Positions 37,120-62,880 of a DNA stretch of 64,000 nt are shown one piece after another. Under the pieces are notes generated by a model, which searched no databases, was not told the DNA's origin, and saw only the letters and a program-made list of their open reading frames with translations. Within the stretch, counting starts at the first letter, position 1. Every line of letters starts with the position of its first letter. The position numbers were made by a program, and so were the translations under genes. This stretch comes from Nymphaea colorata (Eukaryota > Streptophyta > Magnoliopsida > Nymphaeales > Nymphaeaceae), in NCBI RefSeq assembly GCF_008831285.2, contig NC_045142.1, forward strand, positions 25,495,876 to 25,559,875. Direction: 5' to 3'.

Positions 37120-37669
37120 ATAAGGACCAATTTTTTTTTTTTTTTGCAATTTTACCACATTGAGTGCAACAATGCTACATTTGGTTGTACACTTCAAGAT
37201 CATTCTACATTTTAAATGCCTTCTTTTAGAAATTACGTGTTTTAGCTTGAGCCCTTGTTTGGCAAATATTAACAAAAAATGTGCCATGAAAAAGAAATAT
37301 ACAGACATGTGAGCCCCACATTCAAAAAAAGCCAAAATGTGGTCGACAAATTAGTGCATGATTCTAAAAATAACTATTTATTGGCACCTAATAGTTGAGC
37401 TTGGCCAACTCAATTGACCAAACATTGAATTCCAAGTTTCAACGATGAGTAAATTGGACCCAGTTTCAGAATTTACATCTAATTCCAATAATGAAATTTG
37501 CTTTTTTTTTTTTTCATTCAATTTTGAACGATTCGATCTGAAAATCGGATTGAATAACGGCTGAACCCAAAGTGATTTTGAACATTTTATGTCATCATTG
37601 GTCTTTTTTGGACAATTAATCTCATGATAATTTCTACAAGGATGGGAATCTAATATCTTTTGGTTATAT

Positions 37670-39130
37670 ATGATAGTGTAGCCTAACCATCTAACTACAT
37701 TTAGTTTGATCTTGTTGTCAATAGAGTACTTAATGGATATAACAACAAATGAGAAAATTAATAGATTATTTGAAATTTGTTACTTTGTGGCCGAAGATAA
37801 TGATCCTATGGAGTACTTAATGTGACCAAGTTCATGAACTCCAAATTTCATAGAAACATGGCTTCGCAATTTGAACGACCGAGAATGTAACTAGTTACAA
37901 ATCATGATATTGCTGATTAATCATGATCTTGGTTATGTATTTCTAACAGACGAGATATCATGGAGATCATAAATGAATAATGAATGGCATCAAACATGGC
38001 CGAATTCATGAACTTTAGTCTTTGAATCGATTATAATGGCGCTGTAATGGTCTTATATTGTGTATAAGTGGTTGTTCCATGATGGGATTAAGTTCATGCA
38101 CTCTGAAATCCTTAGAAACGTAGCTTTGCAATTTGCAGTACATGTAGAAGGGGATTAATTTTAAACTTAAAACACCCGTAATTTAGCAAGCAAGTCACAC
38201 TTGAAAAGAAAAATGATAATTTGCCGCATAAAACATCACCAAAATCACGAGAATTTGCTCCAAAGATTGGGTACATTCATGGAATACTAAATTGGGTAGC
38301 CGATTCTTAGGTCACTCACAGGGTGTCCAATACCATAGACGATTAGACGTCCATAGATTACGTGCAAGTAGTTAGTGAACAATGTGACCAAGTTCATGAA
38401 CTCCAAAATTTCTTAGGAACATGGCTTTGCAATATGATGTATTTTTAGAATGTTTGCTTAGCACATTTTCATCCAACTGGACATTACGCATGCATAAACC
38501 ATGCAAGTCATACTTGAAAAACAATTGATAATATATCACACAAAACATGACCAAGTTCACGAACTTAAACGTCAACACCGATTATAACGACCCTAGATAC
38601 TTCTCGAGACCTTCTTTGAAACATGGGCTTTGCACTTCGAAGCACCTGTCCGGCAAATAGAAATCATGGCATAAATCATCAAAATCATATTTGAGCAGCA
38701 AATGAAAATATATCACACGAAACATGAAGTATTAATTACTTTAGATGTTAGCACAGTCGTCCTCTGGAAGGTTGATGCGACAACAGCTTGGGGTGAAAGT
38801 TGGTAGTGGTCAATTTCTATTTTGAGTGTCAGAGATATCAACCTTCTCGCTGCAAAAAAAGAATTATCGAGGTGCATCTTGAAACATAACAAGAGTGGTA
38901 CCTCCCGACACTAAAAGAAAACTATGTATCTTAGAAGGACAAAAGGTTGGGTGGAAACTTCAGCTTTCTATTGGACAATGGGTGTGCATAACCTATCAAA
39001 CCCAAAAATCGTAAACTAAATGCATGCTGGTCATTCTCTCAAAGCAAATGATAATGTATTTCATGAAACATGATCAAAATCATGAACTTCAATATTTGGG
39101 TTTAAACATGATATGACATCACTCACTACA
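37670..39130 (+). repeat. Degenerate tandem array upstream of the RF1 gene
   Basis: A diverged sentence, GACCAAGTTCATGAACTCC, then AAATTTC.TAG.AACATGGCTT and TGCAAT, recurs at 37823, 38084 (diverged), 38386 and 38549. A second shared phrase, GATAATATATCACACAAAAC or similar, recurs near 38215, 38526, 38705 and 39049. Spacing varies from about 160 to 300 bases. No protein frame follows the repeats. Confidence 0.65.
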
Positions 39131-39753
39131 GACCATGATGCAGCCATACTTTTTTAGAATGTAAACATCTGGATATTGGATTTGCCAAATTTGGATAAAT
39201 ACATTAAGCACAATCTAGTCCATATCCAAAACAAACCAACCCAGGTGCAAGGTTGACACGTAGAGATTTATTTAGCTACTTTTTATTGGATCCGGCATCT
39301 ATTATTTGGACTCAGATCCAAGTGTGCCTGTTCACTAAATTCAGTTTCGGACTCGGACCTAACAAACAGTGGCTCGAACCCGGTCCATCTGCGCCCCGAA
39401 AATTTCCGAGCTGGCTCAGTAAAAATTTGAATCCATTGAGGGCAAATTAGTAAAAGATCTATCTCCAGCACAAGCACCACAAGAATCTTATCCTTCATCC
39501 GAACATAGACTACGTGGGCGTTGGTGAAGATGATCACTTAAATGACTAATTTACCCTAAATTACTTTGTGAAACTACAGGAACACCAGTAATCTTGATCC
39601 CGCCGATGAGGGGAATTTGAGGCGGGGATTTTCTAAACGGGCGCGAGAGTTTTCCGTCCCTAGTCCCCGGCGAGTTCTTTCCTGAGCAAATTTGCTCCGC
39701 TTCGATTATCTTTGCAATTGTGAACTGTTTCCGTTGCTTGAAATCGTCGGAAA

Positions 39754-53172
<13,419 letters not shown>

Positions 53173-53933
53173 CTAGGCATCTGAAGAAATGAGCAAAAGA
53201 GGCAATTCAATCAATCAAGAGTTTTCACCAACGTTCCTCACATTCCACGTAGTTGGCAAGTTTAAGGACATACATGCATTTGAATGCATGTGCATGCTTG
53301 ATTGCAGTCAGGAGCTTGCACGGATTAGGTGGAAATGGCTTTGGTGTCCATCTGATTTTTAGGGACTAAAAGGAAACAAAAGGCTTATGAATATAAACGA
53401 AATCATCTTTTGGAGAAAAGCGTGGGATGTATGAAATACCAGACTGGTGAAATGCTGAAATGGTGCTATTCTATTCTTTAACATATTCTGCTCTGTAAAA
53501 TCTTTATACTTCCGCGACTGTAATCATCAGTTTTGTTAATATCTTCATTTGGAGATGCTCAGATTTCAGTACGTCCTTTAGTATTCATGGTTTCACGTGA
53601 CGTTAATAAGTGTTGCTGATATCTTGATCATGCTCAGACATTGTCTGCATCCTTTAACATGCCATGGTTTCACGTGACACGGATTCCTGTAAAATTCAGC
53701 ATTATCCATCTTCAAGATGCACAACTCTTATGCTTGGGCTTCGATGCATTTGATTGCTTTGGCTGTCCTAAAATGGAGCATAATGCTCTGTCAAATTACA
53801 TTCTTAAGATGCCAGCTCATTTCTACCACCTTTTGGACTGATCTAGTCATTCTCAGAACAAGTGGGCGCAACAGAAAAGCTGCTGGTGACACACCCTTGA
53901 CGACCATGGTTGATCATCATGATGGATGGTGAA

Positions 53934-54067
53934 GATCTTAGAGAATTTTAATAAAATGTCTTCTCGTGTAACATAATCTACACAAACTTTGCATGGTGGA
54001 GATCTTAGAGAATTTTCATAATGTGATTTCTCGTGTAACATGACCTGCACAAATTTTCTGCATAAGG
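53934..54067 (+). repeat. Imperfect 67-bp tandem repeat
   Basis: GATCTTAGAGAATTTT at 53934 recurs at 54001. Both are followed by TTCTCGTGTAACAT and CACAAA.TTT, with small substitutions between copies. It is downstream of the RF1 coding sequence. Confidence 0.85.
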
Positions 54068-55689
54068 AATTCGAGCCACCATTGGAGTTCCGTATTACTT
54101 TGGGTGTCAAGACTCGTTATTGGAACTCTGTAAATGGTTTTTTTTTACATGTTCATGCAATCTTGCAGTTGGGCAGTTTCTTTTTTCAGATTTGGTCAAT
54201 GTAATTCTCATCGATTCGATAAGAAACACCCAATTGTATCATCAGAACCCACGCATGTCTGCATTCGTGTGAACATATTAAAAATGGATTCTAGTTTAGG
54301 TTACTCGGTGTTTTATGTCACTTGCAATAGGAAGGCGCTGATGTTCGTCAGTCGTTGGTCTTGCCATTGTCGGGGTATTTGTGATGGTGAGTCGGTGACA
54401 CCTACAAGAAAAAGAATGGTCCTTTTGGGATATAGAACCACGTTAAATGAACTGGTGGCCTGATCAATTGATCCACACAGGATTATTGCCTACCCTCGGT
54501 TGATACATGATGAAGTTGGGTTAGAGGATATCTCGGAGGGGTTTGGCATAATGGATCGGCAGGGGTTGATAAGCTTCAACCTCTTGTGATATCGACTCCA
54601 AAGGGGCACTAATATTCAAGTCAAAGCATAGCGATAATGCCACCAAACGGAAATATGAAGAGGGGAAATTTCCATTTTTGGGGCCTGCCTTTTGCTCATA
54701 ATGCTAAAAAGATGATCTTTTGTGATTAAGAGCCTCACTTTTCACAAAACTGTCAATCGAAGTGAAATTCTTTTAAAATAATAATAAACGAGAAATGTTT
54801 GCTGTAACTTGTTTTTCAACGTTAACCTCTATCCCTAGATTACATTATCATCGTTTTAGCTGTCGTCCTTTTGTTTTCTAGATTACTAAAATGTATTTAG
54901 GCTTTTATTCGACATTTTTATTGTGCCAAAAAATTGCGAAGATGATCCTTTTTATAATTATAGGCAAAAGGTTGGCTCACAACGGAAATTTCTGTCAGAG
55001 AAGATATTCGGCCCGGCTTACCTCCACCCTTCACAAAAGCTCTCAGTGATCATCCCATTGTGGGCAGCATCTTAAAAACTTTTTAACATACACTGCATTC
55101 TTTGTGTTCTAAGCGACATTGGAAGCTCCTTCAGTCTCAATCGGATAAAAAAGTGCCAATGCAAGGGACATTGCTTACCATAATTATTGTTTGTCATTTT
55201 CTCTGAATGAGTTTGAAGGAAAACCTTGACGCAATCTTTCCGGACCGTTTAGTAAATTAAACAGTTTATAATCTATCTTAAAACTTAAGCAGATTCATAA
55301 AACCCCTTTTAATAAATATCATGAATCCACCCCAAACTTTTGAGTGATATTCATGGAACAGTTTAGTAAATGAATCTACTTGCCAAGCGGACCACAAAAG
55401 CAACAGTAAAACTCTTATGTGAGACCTACGATTCCGCCCCAACTTCTGTATTTTGTATACCAATAGCTTCAGCTCTTGCAGGGAGACCTAACTCTTGGGA
55501 CGCAAACCAACTACATAAGTATATCTAGAAAGTCGATCGAAGTTGAAGTTTCTTTGTTATCGCCTTTTGATTCTAAACGTCCTTTCATATGGGATTTTTG
55601 CAAGCTCATTAGTTCTTTACCACTCCAGTGCTAAATACAAGTCAAAGGCAGAAAGTCATTAGCATGTATTGTACACATTTTCTTTCAAG

Positions 55690-55870
55690 GGGCGTTTGAT
55701 GGCCCTGAAGAATCTTTCTGGGAGGATGATTTCAGAAAAATTCTTCTGGAACAGGGTGAAAGAGGAAAGATACTTCCTCATAACAAATTCAAAGTGCGTT
55801 TGCTATCTGGAATTATAATTCCAAAATAGCATTTGCTGTTTGATGGACCTGAAAAATTTACCATTGGCTG
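55690..55870. mobile_element. Possible Harbinger-like MITE fragment
   Basis: GGGGCGTTTGATGGCCCTGA at 55689 resembles the termini of the MITE at 36766. An internal TGCTGTTTGATGGACCTGAA near 55836 looks like a second, same-orientation copy of that end. No clean inverted partner or target-site duplication was found. Confidence 0.35.
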
Positions 55871-57635
55871 TTGGAATACATATCCCTTTCAAATGAGTGT
55901 AAGATTACGAAAGAAAGGACCGTAAAAATAACATAGACAGACTCTTCCCAGAGCAAATGTTAAATTAAAAGTCACACCAATTATGCTTGGATTTTCTTAA
56001 ACTTACCTCATTACATCGACTTAACTTTCGCACAGAGAGGTATCTTTGTGAAACCAATTATTAGAATTATACATAATCCTCTGTTTTCAGTTAAATATAG
56101 GAATAAGAGTAACACATCCGACAAACCTCTTTTGGCTTATAGATGTATCTCCATTCAAGGATTCTTTTGGCATGTTCACCATCTTCTTGATGTTCCAATT
56201 CCTTGCTCTCAGATATCTTCATCATCCCGAGCATTGGTATAATAATAGGTGGCCAGTTTTTCTGAAACTGGTCCTTATAACTGCTGAAATTCATTGCTCT
56301 GGAAAAAAAAAAAAGGAATTTCCAAGGTTAAATTGTCCACAATTTTTTTCTTAACAGATTTACATAAGTCTCAAAACTATTGGAATGTTAGAATAGTAAA
56401 GTGTTCAAAAGACAAAATTAATAAATTTTAGTAATCACAGATACCTTTTCTTCTGCTGCTGTTAGCTTGATGGTTCTTTCTCACAACCGTTTGCCTTTCT
56501 GGAATTCATACAGCAGAATGTTGCAAGCTTAATAGGAACACTCAGAGACTGCAAAATACCCCTGTCCTGATGAGCTACTGCAGCCTCCTCCTTCCTAAAC
56601 TTTCAATCTTTCACAATCTGCAAACATTGTTCATTATAAAATATAAATTGTGAAATAGAAACAGAAAGTAAATCCCCCTTTTACAGGAAAATAGAAGCAA
56701 AAATGGGAAAGCATCTCAAGCAAAGAATGAAGAGAAAGCGGCATTGGAGCAGATAGGAGAGAGTAGGAGAGAGCAACATTGGCGGAAAACCAACAAAGAG
56801 GTGAAATAAGCAGTAGTCGACAGAGACAGAGATAGAGAAAGTGCAGTAATGGCTAGCATGCAGGGTGGGAAAACGACAGAGATAAAGAGGTAGGGTGACA
56901 GTAACGAATATGTTTCTGATCTTGTGATGTGCTGCAAGTCTTACCTCTTGAGCCAAACGAGTTCTGAGATCAAGCACCTCATCTCCAAAGTTACCTCACA
57001 GAGCACTGGTTTGATTCCTATAAAAGCCACTGCAAATTCAACATCTTTCTGACAAACCTCTCCAAGCCCATGTTATCTTCATTTTAGGTCCCGTCCTTGC
57101 TAGTGCTACTAATTGTTCTATGGTCAGTCCATTTCCCTGTTGCCAAAGAGTCGGACAGTTGGAACCGGGAGATTTATGTACGTCCAATAGGCTTTGCTTT
57201 TACAAGCAATTTATTTAAATATTGTTCAGGTCCTGATCTCAAAAAATCTACCTTGCATCAAGGCATCAGATGCTCCGGTGAGTGCCTTGGGTTCCGCAAA
57301 TCTCTTGATGCCCAAACATACTTGCTTGGAGGAGAGCTTTTGTTTTTGACTTGTTCCTTGCAGAATTTTGCTGATTGTTCTCAAAATGAGTCTCGAGCAG
57401 TCCTTCACCAAATTAAATGAGCATCAATATAAAAAGAAACATATGAAGAAAAGAGTGGTGGATATATTAGCTTTGAAAACAACTATGCCAAAATCAGGAC
57501 ACAGTTTCGTATTTCAAACCTGCCTGAGCATCTCCACACCAGAGAATGATATGACGCAGAGCTTGCACTCTGTCCTTGTCTAGAAGTTTCAACCTGGCAG
57601 GTGATTCCTGTCCTCAGATTGCTTTAGTCAGCTTA

Positions 57636-60515
57636 TCACCAATAATCATGACAAGAACAATAACCAGCCTTGAAGTGGTGAAAACGGTTGATATCTCGTA
57701 TTACAATCTCTCTTTTGGTTATAGATGAGATGAACTTCATAGCATTATGGCAATCTCCACAAATACGTAGGTTCTTAAAAATGCGAATAATTTTCGGGGA
57801 GTTTGTACATATCAATCCATATGCAAGAGCCAGCCTCTCACTATGGTAAAGAAGTGACTCCTTCTTTTCATCATCATTAACATTATGTAGTGCAAGCTTT
57901 GTATCAGGAACGTATCCTGCTAGACTCAGTTCTTTGTTCAATTCATCTAATTTTGCATAGATCTCCTTCGCATGTACATGTGAGGCATCATGTGGCACAA
58001 ATATATGGACACGTCCATCAATCTCTATCCAACTACAGCCTGGTTCTTTTTTCACTCCGCTATCAGACATCTTTTGCCTAACCTTGACAACATCACTCCA
58101 CTTGCCTGCTGCAGCATAAATGTTGGATAGCAATATGTAAGTCGAGTCCCTAAGTGGATCTATTTCGAAGAGCTTCTCAGCTGCCTCTTCACCCAATTCA
58201 ACATTTCCATGCATTCTACAAGCACCAAGAACAGCTTCCCAAATTAAAGCATCGGGTGTCAGTGACATTCTCTCAATAAAGCTTTTGACCTCATCAAGGT
58301 TGCCTGCCCGACCTAGGATACCCACCATACAGGCAAGATGTTCCATGGTTGGATTAATGCCATAAACTTGGTTCATTGATTCAAAATATTGTTTGCCTTC
58401 TTTAATTAAGCCCACATGGTTACATGCAGAAAGAATACCCAGAAAAGTCACTTCATCTGGTCTCAAGCCTTCTTCAAGCATGTCTTTGAAGGCTCCAAGA
58501 GCTTTCTTTCCAAGTCCATGTTGTGAATAGCTACATATTAAAGTGTTCCAAGCGACCACATCTTTTGCATCCAAGTCGTGAAACAAAGTCTCTGCTTCCT
58601 CCATGCACCCACATTTACTGTACATGTCAACCAGCGAACTTGCCACATATATATCACTCAACAGTCCACTTTTAATTATCCATGAATGAAATTGACAGCC
58701 GTTTCCTAAAGCAGAGTTGCTAGAACAAGCGTTTAGGCAGCTTGCCAAAGTGAACTGATTAGCATTAATACCTTCACGTTGCATTAGTTGGAAGCACCTG
58801 AGAGCTTGCTCTCCCTCATCATTGTGAGCATAGCCTGTGATGATCACAGTCCAAGTGAAAACATCTCTTTCAAGCATTCTATCGAAGACTCGACGTGCCT
58901 TAACTAAAAACCCATATTTTGCATACAAATCAATAAGAGCAGTTCCTACAAAACAGTCCTCCTCGAGTCCATGCTTGATAACATGTGTATGAACTTGTTC
59001 TCCGTGCTTTGCTCCCAAGAGATTAGTACAAGAACGTAAAACACTTACAAAAGAATATTTATTGGGTTTGATGTCTTCCAAGAGCATTTTGATGAAAGTA
59101 TTAAGTCCTTCAAGACAAGAGTTACTACTTTGAAATCCAGAAAGCAGCGCATTCCATGAGATTGTATCATGACATACCATCAAATCAAACACTCTACATC
59201 CTTCCTGAACAGCATCAAATTTCATGTACATTTGCACCAAAGCATTTCCAACAATGTTTTCCAAGTCAAAACCAACTTTTATAACATAACCATGAATACT
59301 TGCAGCTTGTATTTTATCATCAACAACGTCAGTAATAGAGCTAATGATGCTAGCAAGAGTAAACTGGTTCGGCATAATGTTTGTTTTTCTCATGTCACAA
59401 AAAGACTGAAAAGCCTCATGACCATAACCATGTTGAGCAAAACATGTTATCATAGCACTCCAAGACACAACGTCATGAACAGGAATTCTAGCAAAGATTT
59501 TGTGTGCATCCTCCACTAATCCACATTTTGCATAAACATCGAGAAGGCAACTTTGAAGAAATCCATCTAGATTGATCCCTGTCTTGACCAACAAAGCATG
59601 AATACTCTTTCCTTCTCTTATATTTCTCATACAAGCACATACCTTTAGCACACTAGACAAAATGAATTTGCTCCACTTGACCTCCTCCTCAGTCAACTGT
59701 TGAAACAGGTCCAAAACTCTCTCAGCATTACCAAGCTGAGCATAGCCAGACAGAAGTGCATTCCACGAAATAGAATTATGGTGTGACATGCGCCAGAACA
59801 CGCTCTCAGCATGCTTCATCTCACCACATTTAGAATACAGATCAACAAGGGCACAACCAACAACCACGTCAGCTAAAAACCCACGTTTGAGAGCATGTGC
59901 ATGCAGAAGTTCTCCCATACCTGCCTCAAAACACAAGGCACAGGCCTTCAAACCGGTAGCCAGAGCAAACTCGTTAGGTTGAATCCCAGTTTCCACCATA
60001 TTGCAAAACAAGGTAATAGCTTCGTCCCCTCTACATTCTGCAACATACCCAGAAAACAAAGAATTCCAAGATACAACATCTCGTCGAGGCATACTGTCAA
60101 ACATTTTGCGTGCATGGGGCATCAATCCAAACTTAGCATACATACCAATCAAGCAATTATATAAATGCATGTCAGGCTCAACATGGTTTCTAATAAGATT
60201 CCCATGGACTGATTTCCCTTCCCGGATAGACAATTTTTTTGTGCAGTTCAGAACCATGGTTGAATAATCCATCAATATCTGCTTCCCACTCCGGAAGCTA
60301 GATGTCGGCAATGGACGGAGGTTCATATTTTTTTCAATTTCAAGAGTTGAAGTTAGACCATCTGTTTCTACCACTGGAAGGGCCACTGAAGCAATGCTTA
60401 ACTGAGCGACCTGCATGGTTCTTGGTTTCTTCAGCAAATGAAAATGGTGATAAGCATCGTTCCTCCAAATTGATGACCGCGAAATTGGGCAGCCAAGGAA
60501 GCCATAAGAGTGCAT
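57636..60515 (-). CDS. DYW-class pentatricopeptide repeat protein, putative organellar RNA editing factor
   Basis: A single uninterrupted frame of 959 residues, typical of intronless PPR genes, ends with two stops in a row (TGA TAA). The N-terminal 70-80 residues are non-repetitive and could be an organelle transit peptide. Then come PLS-type PPR repeats, with six S motifs marked by (S/T/A)W(N/S/T) in phrases such as DVVSWNSLFSGY, NSISWNALLSGY, DVVSWSAMITCF, DTISWNALLSGF, DVFTWTVIITGY and DVVAWNTLICSY. Next are E motifs, the PG box (KKEPGCSWIEIDGRVHIFV) and a complete DYW deaminase-like domain. Its zinc/catalytic residues are present: HSE (891-893), CGDC (919-922), and a C-terminal HHFKAGYCSCHDYW. 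Proteins with an intact DYW domain act in site-specific C-to-U editing in plastids or mitochondria. The target site and organelle cannot be read here. The chosen ATG is the first in the frame. Confidence 0.95.
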   Translation of the reverse strand: MHSYGFLGCPISRSSIWRNDAYHHFHLLKKPRTMQVAQLSIASVALPVVETDGLTSTLEIEKNMNLRPLPTSSFRSGKQILMDYSTMVLNCTKKLSIREGKSVHGNLIRNHVEPDMHLYNCLIGMYAKFGLMPHARKMFDSMPRRDVVSWNSLFSGYVAECRGDEAITLFCNMVETGIQPNEFALATGLKACALCFEAGMGELLHAHALKRGFLADVVVGCALVDLYSKCGEMKHAESVFWRMSHHNSISWNALLSGYAQLGNAERVLDLFQQLTEEEVKWSKFILSSVLKVCACMRNIREGKSIHALLVKTGINLDGFLQSCLLDVYAKCGLVEDAHKIFARIPVHDVVSWSAMITCFAQHGYGHEAFQSFCDMRKTNIMPNQFTLASIISSITDVVDDKIQAASIHGYVIKVGFDLENIVGNALVQMYMKFDAVQEGCRVFDLMVCHDTISWNALLSGFQSSNSCLEGLNTFIKMLLEDIKPNKYSFVSVLRSCTNLLGAKHGEQVHTHVIKHGLEEDCFVGTALIDLYAKYGFLVKARRVFDRMLERDVFTWTVIITGYAHNDEGEQALRCFQLMQREGINANQFTLASCLNACSSNSALGNGCQFHSWIIKSGLLSDIYVASSLVDMYSKCGCMEEAETLFHDLDAKDVVAWNTLICSYSQHGLGKKALGAFKDMLEEGLRPDEVTFLGILSACNHVGLIKEGKQYFESMNQVYGINPTMEHLACMVGILGRAGNLDEVKSFIERMSLTPDALIWEAVLGACRMHGNVELGEEAAEKLFEIDPLRDSTYILLSNIYAAAGKWSDVVKVRQKMSDSGVKKEPGCSWIEIDGRVHIFVPHDASHVHAKEIYAKLDELNKELSLAGYVPDTKLALHNVNDDEKKESLLYHSERLALAYGLICTNSPKIIRIFKNLRICGDCHNAMKFISSITKREIVIRDINRFHHFKAGYCSCHDYW

Positions 60516-62100
60516 TCTACATGTCAGAGAAGTGTGAATTCATAGGCTTCAGGATTCCAGTCCATGGGGGAGCCAGCTGCGGGGCAATAATACAAAGTAA
60601 AGAAACAAAAGCTCAGTGAAGTAAAATAGTGACTATTCAAAAAGCAAATCAAATAGCTATGGTCATTAACAAGTTACAGGTTTTATATAGCTATGGTCAT
60701 TAACAAGTTACAGGTTTTATACCTGTCTCAATTCCTTTCATTAAAGCATGTAAAAATGTACGATTATCATAAAAAATATCTTAATAATTAGCAGGCTTTT
60801 GACTGTCCTAATCAAATATATTCCATCAAAACATGTAAAAATATAACTTTTAATGATAAACATGTAAAAAGTAGTACCTCAATATGCTTAAAACTTGAAA
60901 ACCCCCAAATATCTTCCTTCGTAAACTCAGAATCAACACACAATCTCTTCTTCTCAGCATTTAGATGAATCTCAATCTCTACACACAAAGAAATTGAAGT
61001 CAATTCCTAACCATGCTCATCAGATCCATGTGGAAAATTTACGTGGCAAACTGATGGAGAAATGGAACACTTCCATATCTCTCTTCACACTAAAGAAGTC
61101 CCCAGTGAACATTGTTTCCTTTAGGATATCCTCAATATGGGACCCTCAGAATTATTTATGCAAGCACATTAGGGACAAGTGGAGCCTTCTTTCTCTATCG
61201 TTGTTTTCCCTTTCGCTTCCTTTCCCCTTTGTAGTTACTCCACGTTAAAATGCGATTCATACAAGCAACCAGCTGCAACAATAGGACCCCGATTCCATAT
61301 CTCCGTATCGTTGTATCAAGGCCATCAATGGGTCCTCGAACGATGTGGGTGGTTTGCATTGTGACCATTTTTACGGTCTTGCAGTATATCAAACATCACT
61401 AACAAAGAAACAAACACTTAATCAAAATGTCAAAATCCGCCAACGAAACGGGCAAGTAAATGCTCAAAACAAAGGAAAACAAGAAGAAGGGGAGAAAGAG
61501 AGAGAGAGAGAGAGAAACGGTTTGTTGACGACCGGCAGCCAGCAGCACCAGCAACAGCGAACGCCGGGCAGGCAAAACGCAAGCAAGAATAAAGAATAAG
61601 GAAGAGAGAGAGAGAGAGAGAGACTCACGCGGCACGCCGGCAGGCGGCCAGCTCCGGCGGGCGGTGCGACTCTCCGGCTGTAGGGCGATGGACGAACCAA
61701 TAACCTGACGACGGGTTGCGGTCGAGCAGATGCAGAGACTCAGAAAGGAGTCCAGCAGGCAGCAGCAACAGTGTGGAAGTTGGGGGCGGGAGGGCGAACT
61801 GACGAAGAGCCGGGTGTCAAAGGCTCAGAAGCTATTGTGAATCCGGAGGAACCCAAGAAACCAAAAGAGGCGGCGATATTCGTCCAACCATATAAATTGA
61901 AAATTTGGCCGCCCTCCGCCACTGATTCCGGCGGTGGAGACAGGGGAAGGACAGGCATAGCGATATCATGATATTTCTCATGCAAAAATCCAGCTTGAGT
62001 CGGCCTAGCTCCTGGGCAGCCTTCTTCGAGAAATGAATTTTGCAGAATAGCCCTGCCCTGTAAGTCATATTGCCGAAAGGTATACAAAAATTTGAGTTTT
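60516..62100 (-). promoter_or_regulatory. Probable PPR gene upstream region with GA tracts
   Basis: Two GA runs (61497-61515 and 61602-61623) read as CT runs in the direction of the PPR gene, and the GC content rises around 61520-61970. This pattern is typical of a plant promoter and 5' leader and would suit an untranslated first exon spliced to the PPR exon. A 115-codon minus-strand frame (61740-62087, ..NLYGWTNIAASFGFLGSSGF..) in this zone has no recognisable family and may be chance. A start of transcription cannot be fixed. Confidence 0.3.
60654..60721 (+). repeat. Perfect 34-bp tandem duplication
   Basis: TAGCTATGGTCATTAACAAG and the next 14 bases occur at 60654 and again, identically, at 60688. 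It lies about 140 bases upstream of the PPR start codon. Confidence 0.95.
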
Positions 62101-62880
62101 GCACTAAGTTTCTATATCAATTATATCCAAAATAATTATAAAAAAACTAAAAGAAACATAAAAAATTAAAGTATATTACTCTAATTTTTTCCCTAAAAAA
62201 AAGTAAACATACGAAAAAGAAACGGCGATACTTGTATTGTTATGGTCCAAGCCTTTTCTGGCTAAAATAAGATTTTTTTGCTTGAAAAATCTATAGTTTG
62301 AAACCGATATTTCGGATCTGTCCATTTTAACAAGGCACACTAAATTGATCTCATAGTCCTATCCAAATTTTAAGAACCAACATGAGATAATTGTTGAAAA
62401 AATAGCAACATTATAGTTCTCCATAATTTTCTTCATTTTTTCTATTAGTTTAAAATATTTTTACCTTAAAAATAAAAACAGAAAAAGAGTCAGTTCACTC
62501 TAATGCGTATTCACAAATAGGAGATGATTTGCCCTATCCCTGGCGGATTGACGCAGAGACCTTAAATGCAGGGACCCTGATACAGAGAAGATTTTAAAAT
62601 TTATAATATTTTAAAGATAGCTTTTTTTATCCTTGCAAGATCTTATTTATGTGTTCAGATTAGCATTGCCTTAACCCAGTAAGATCTTATTTATGCATTT
62701 AAATTAAAACATCCCCATGTTTGATTCTGCAGAGATCAATCTGTTCAGTTCCTATTTCAAAAAATGAAACTCAAGTTCCACCTTTTATGGTGCAGTGTCA
62801 CATAATTTGGACACTTGGATTGCAGAGAATCTGTTATTGGGTCTTCTAAGTGGGATTTGATGTATAAAATATTAAAATTA
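62101..62880. other. AT-rich spacer, nothing recognised
   Basis: The sequence is AT-rich with frequent stops in all frames, short oligo-A and oligo-T runs and no inverted termini, splice-bounded frame or repeat. AAGATCTTATTTATG occurs twice (near 62638 and 62681), which may be a small local duplication. Confidence 0.5.

Larger units (their letters stand above)
19601..39753. other. Repeat-rich spacer without recognisable genes
   Basis: In about 20 kb I found no spliced coding model and no intact transposase or reverse transcriptase. Content that could be identified is listed in separate entries. Unlisted AT microsatellites lie at 22993-23019, 23972-23994, 25773-25790 and 35287-35306, with CT then TA runs at 23631-23681. 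Long A/T-rich stretches with oligo-A and oligo-T runs occupy 35840-36180 and 36300-36370. The remainder is AT-rich sequence with stops in all frames. Confidence 0.7.
53173..57635. other. Spacer between two convergent genes
   Basis: This holds the 3' UTRs of the RF1 gene and of the PPR gene, the 67-bp repeat at 53934 and a MITE-like fragment near 55690, listed separately. Short frames at 54134-54463 (plus), 56681-56977 (minus) and 57097-57420 (plus) have no recognisable domains or supporting splice structure. I see no gene. Confidence 0.6.

Noticed and set aside
19601-39753. A full LTR retrotransposon in the long spacer
   Set aside because: I looked for long direct repeats with TG..CA ends, a primer-binding site and gag-pol motifs and found none. 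The direct repeats present are short tandem units or MITE-scale elements.
54134-54463. A 109-codon plus-strand frame (MVFFYMFMQSC..)
   Set aside because: Composition looks random, there is no recognisable family and no splice context, and it begins in an oligo-T run in the RF1 downstream region.
59169-60267. Several plus-strand frames of 60-116 codons over the PPR gene
   Set aside because: They lie entirely inside the 959-residue PPR frame on the other strand and show no family features.
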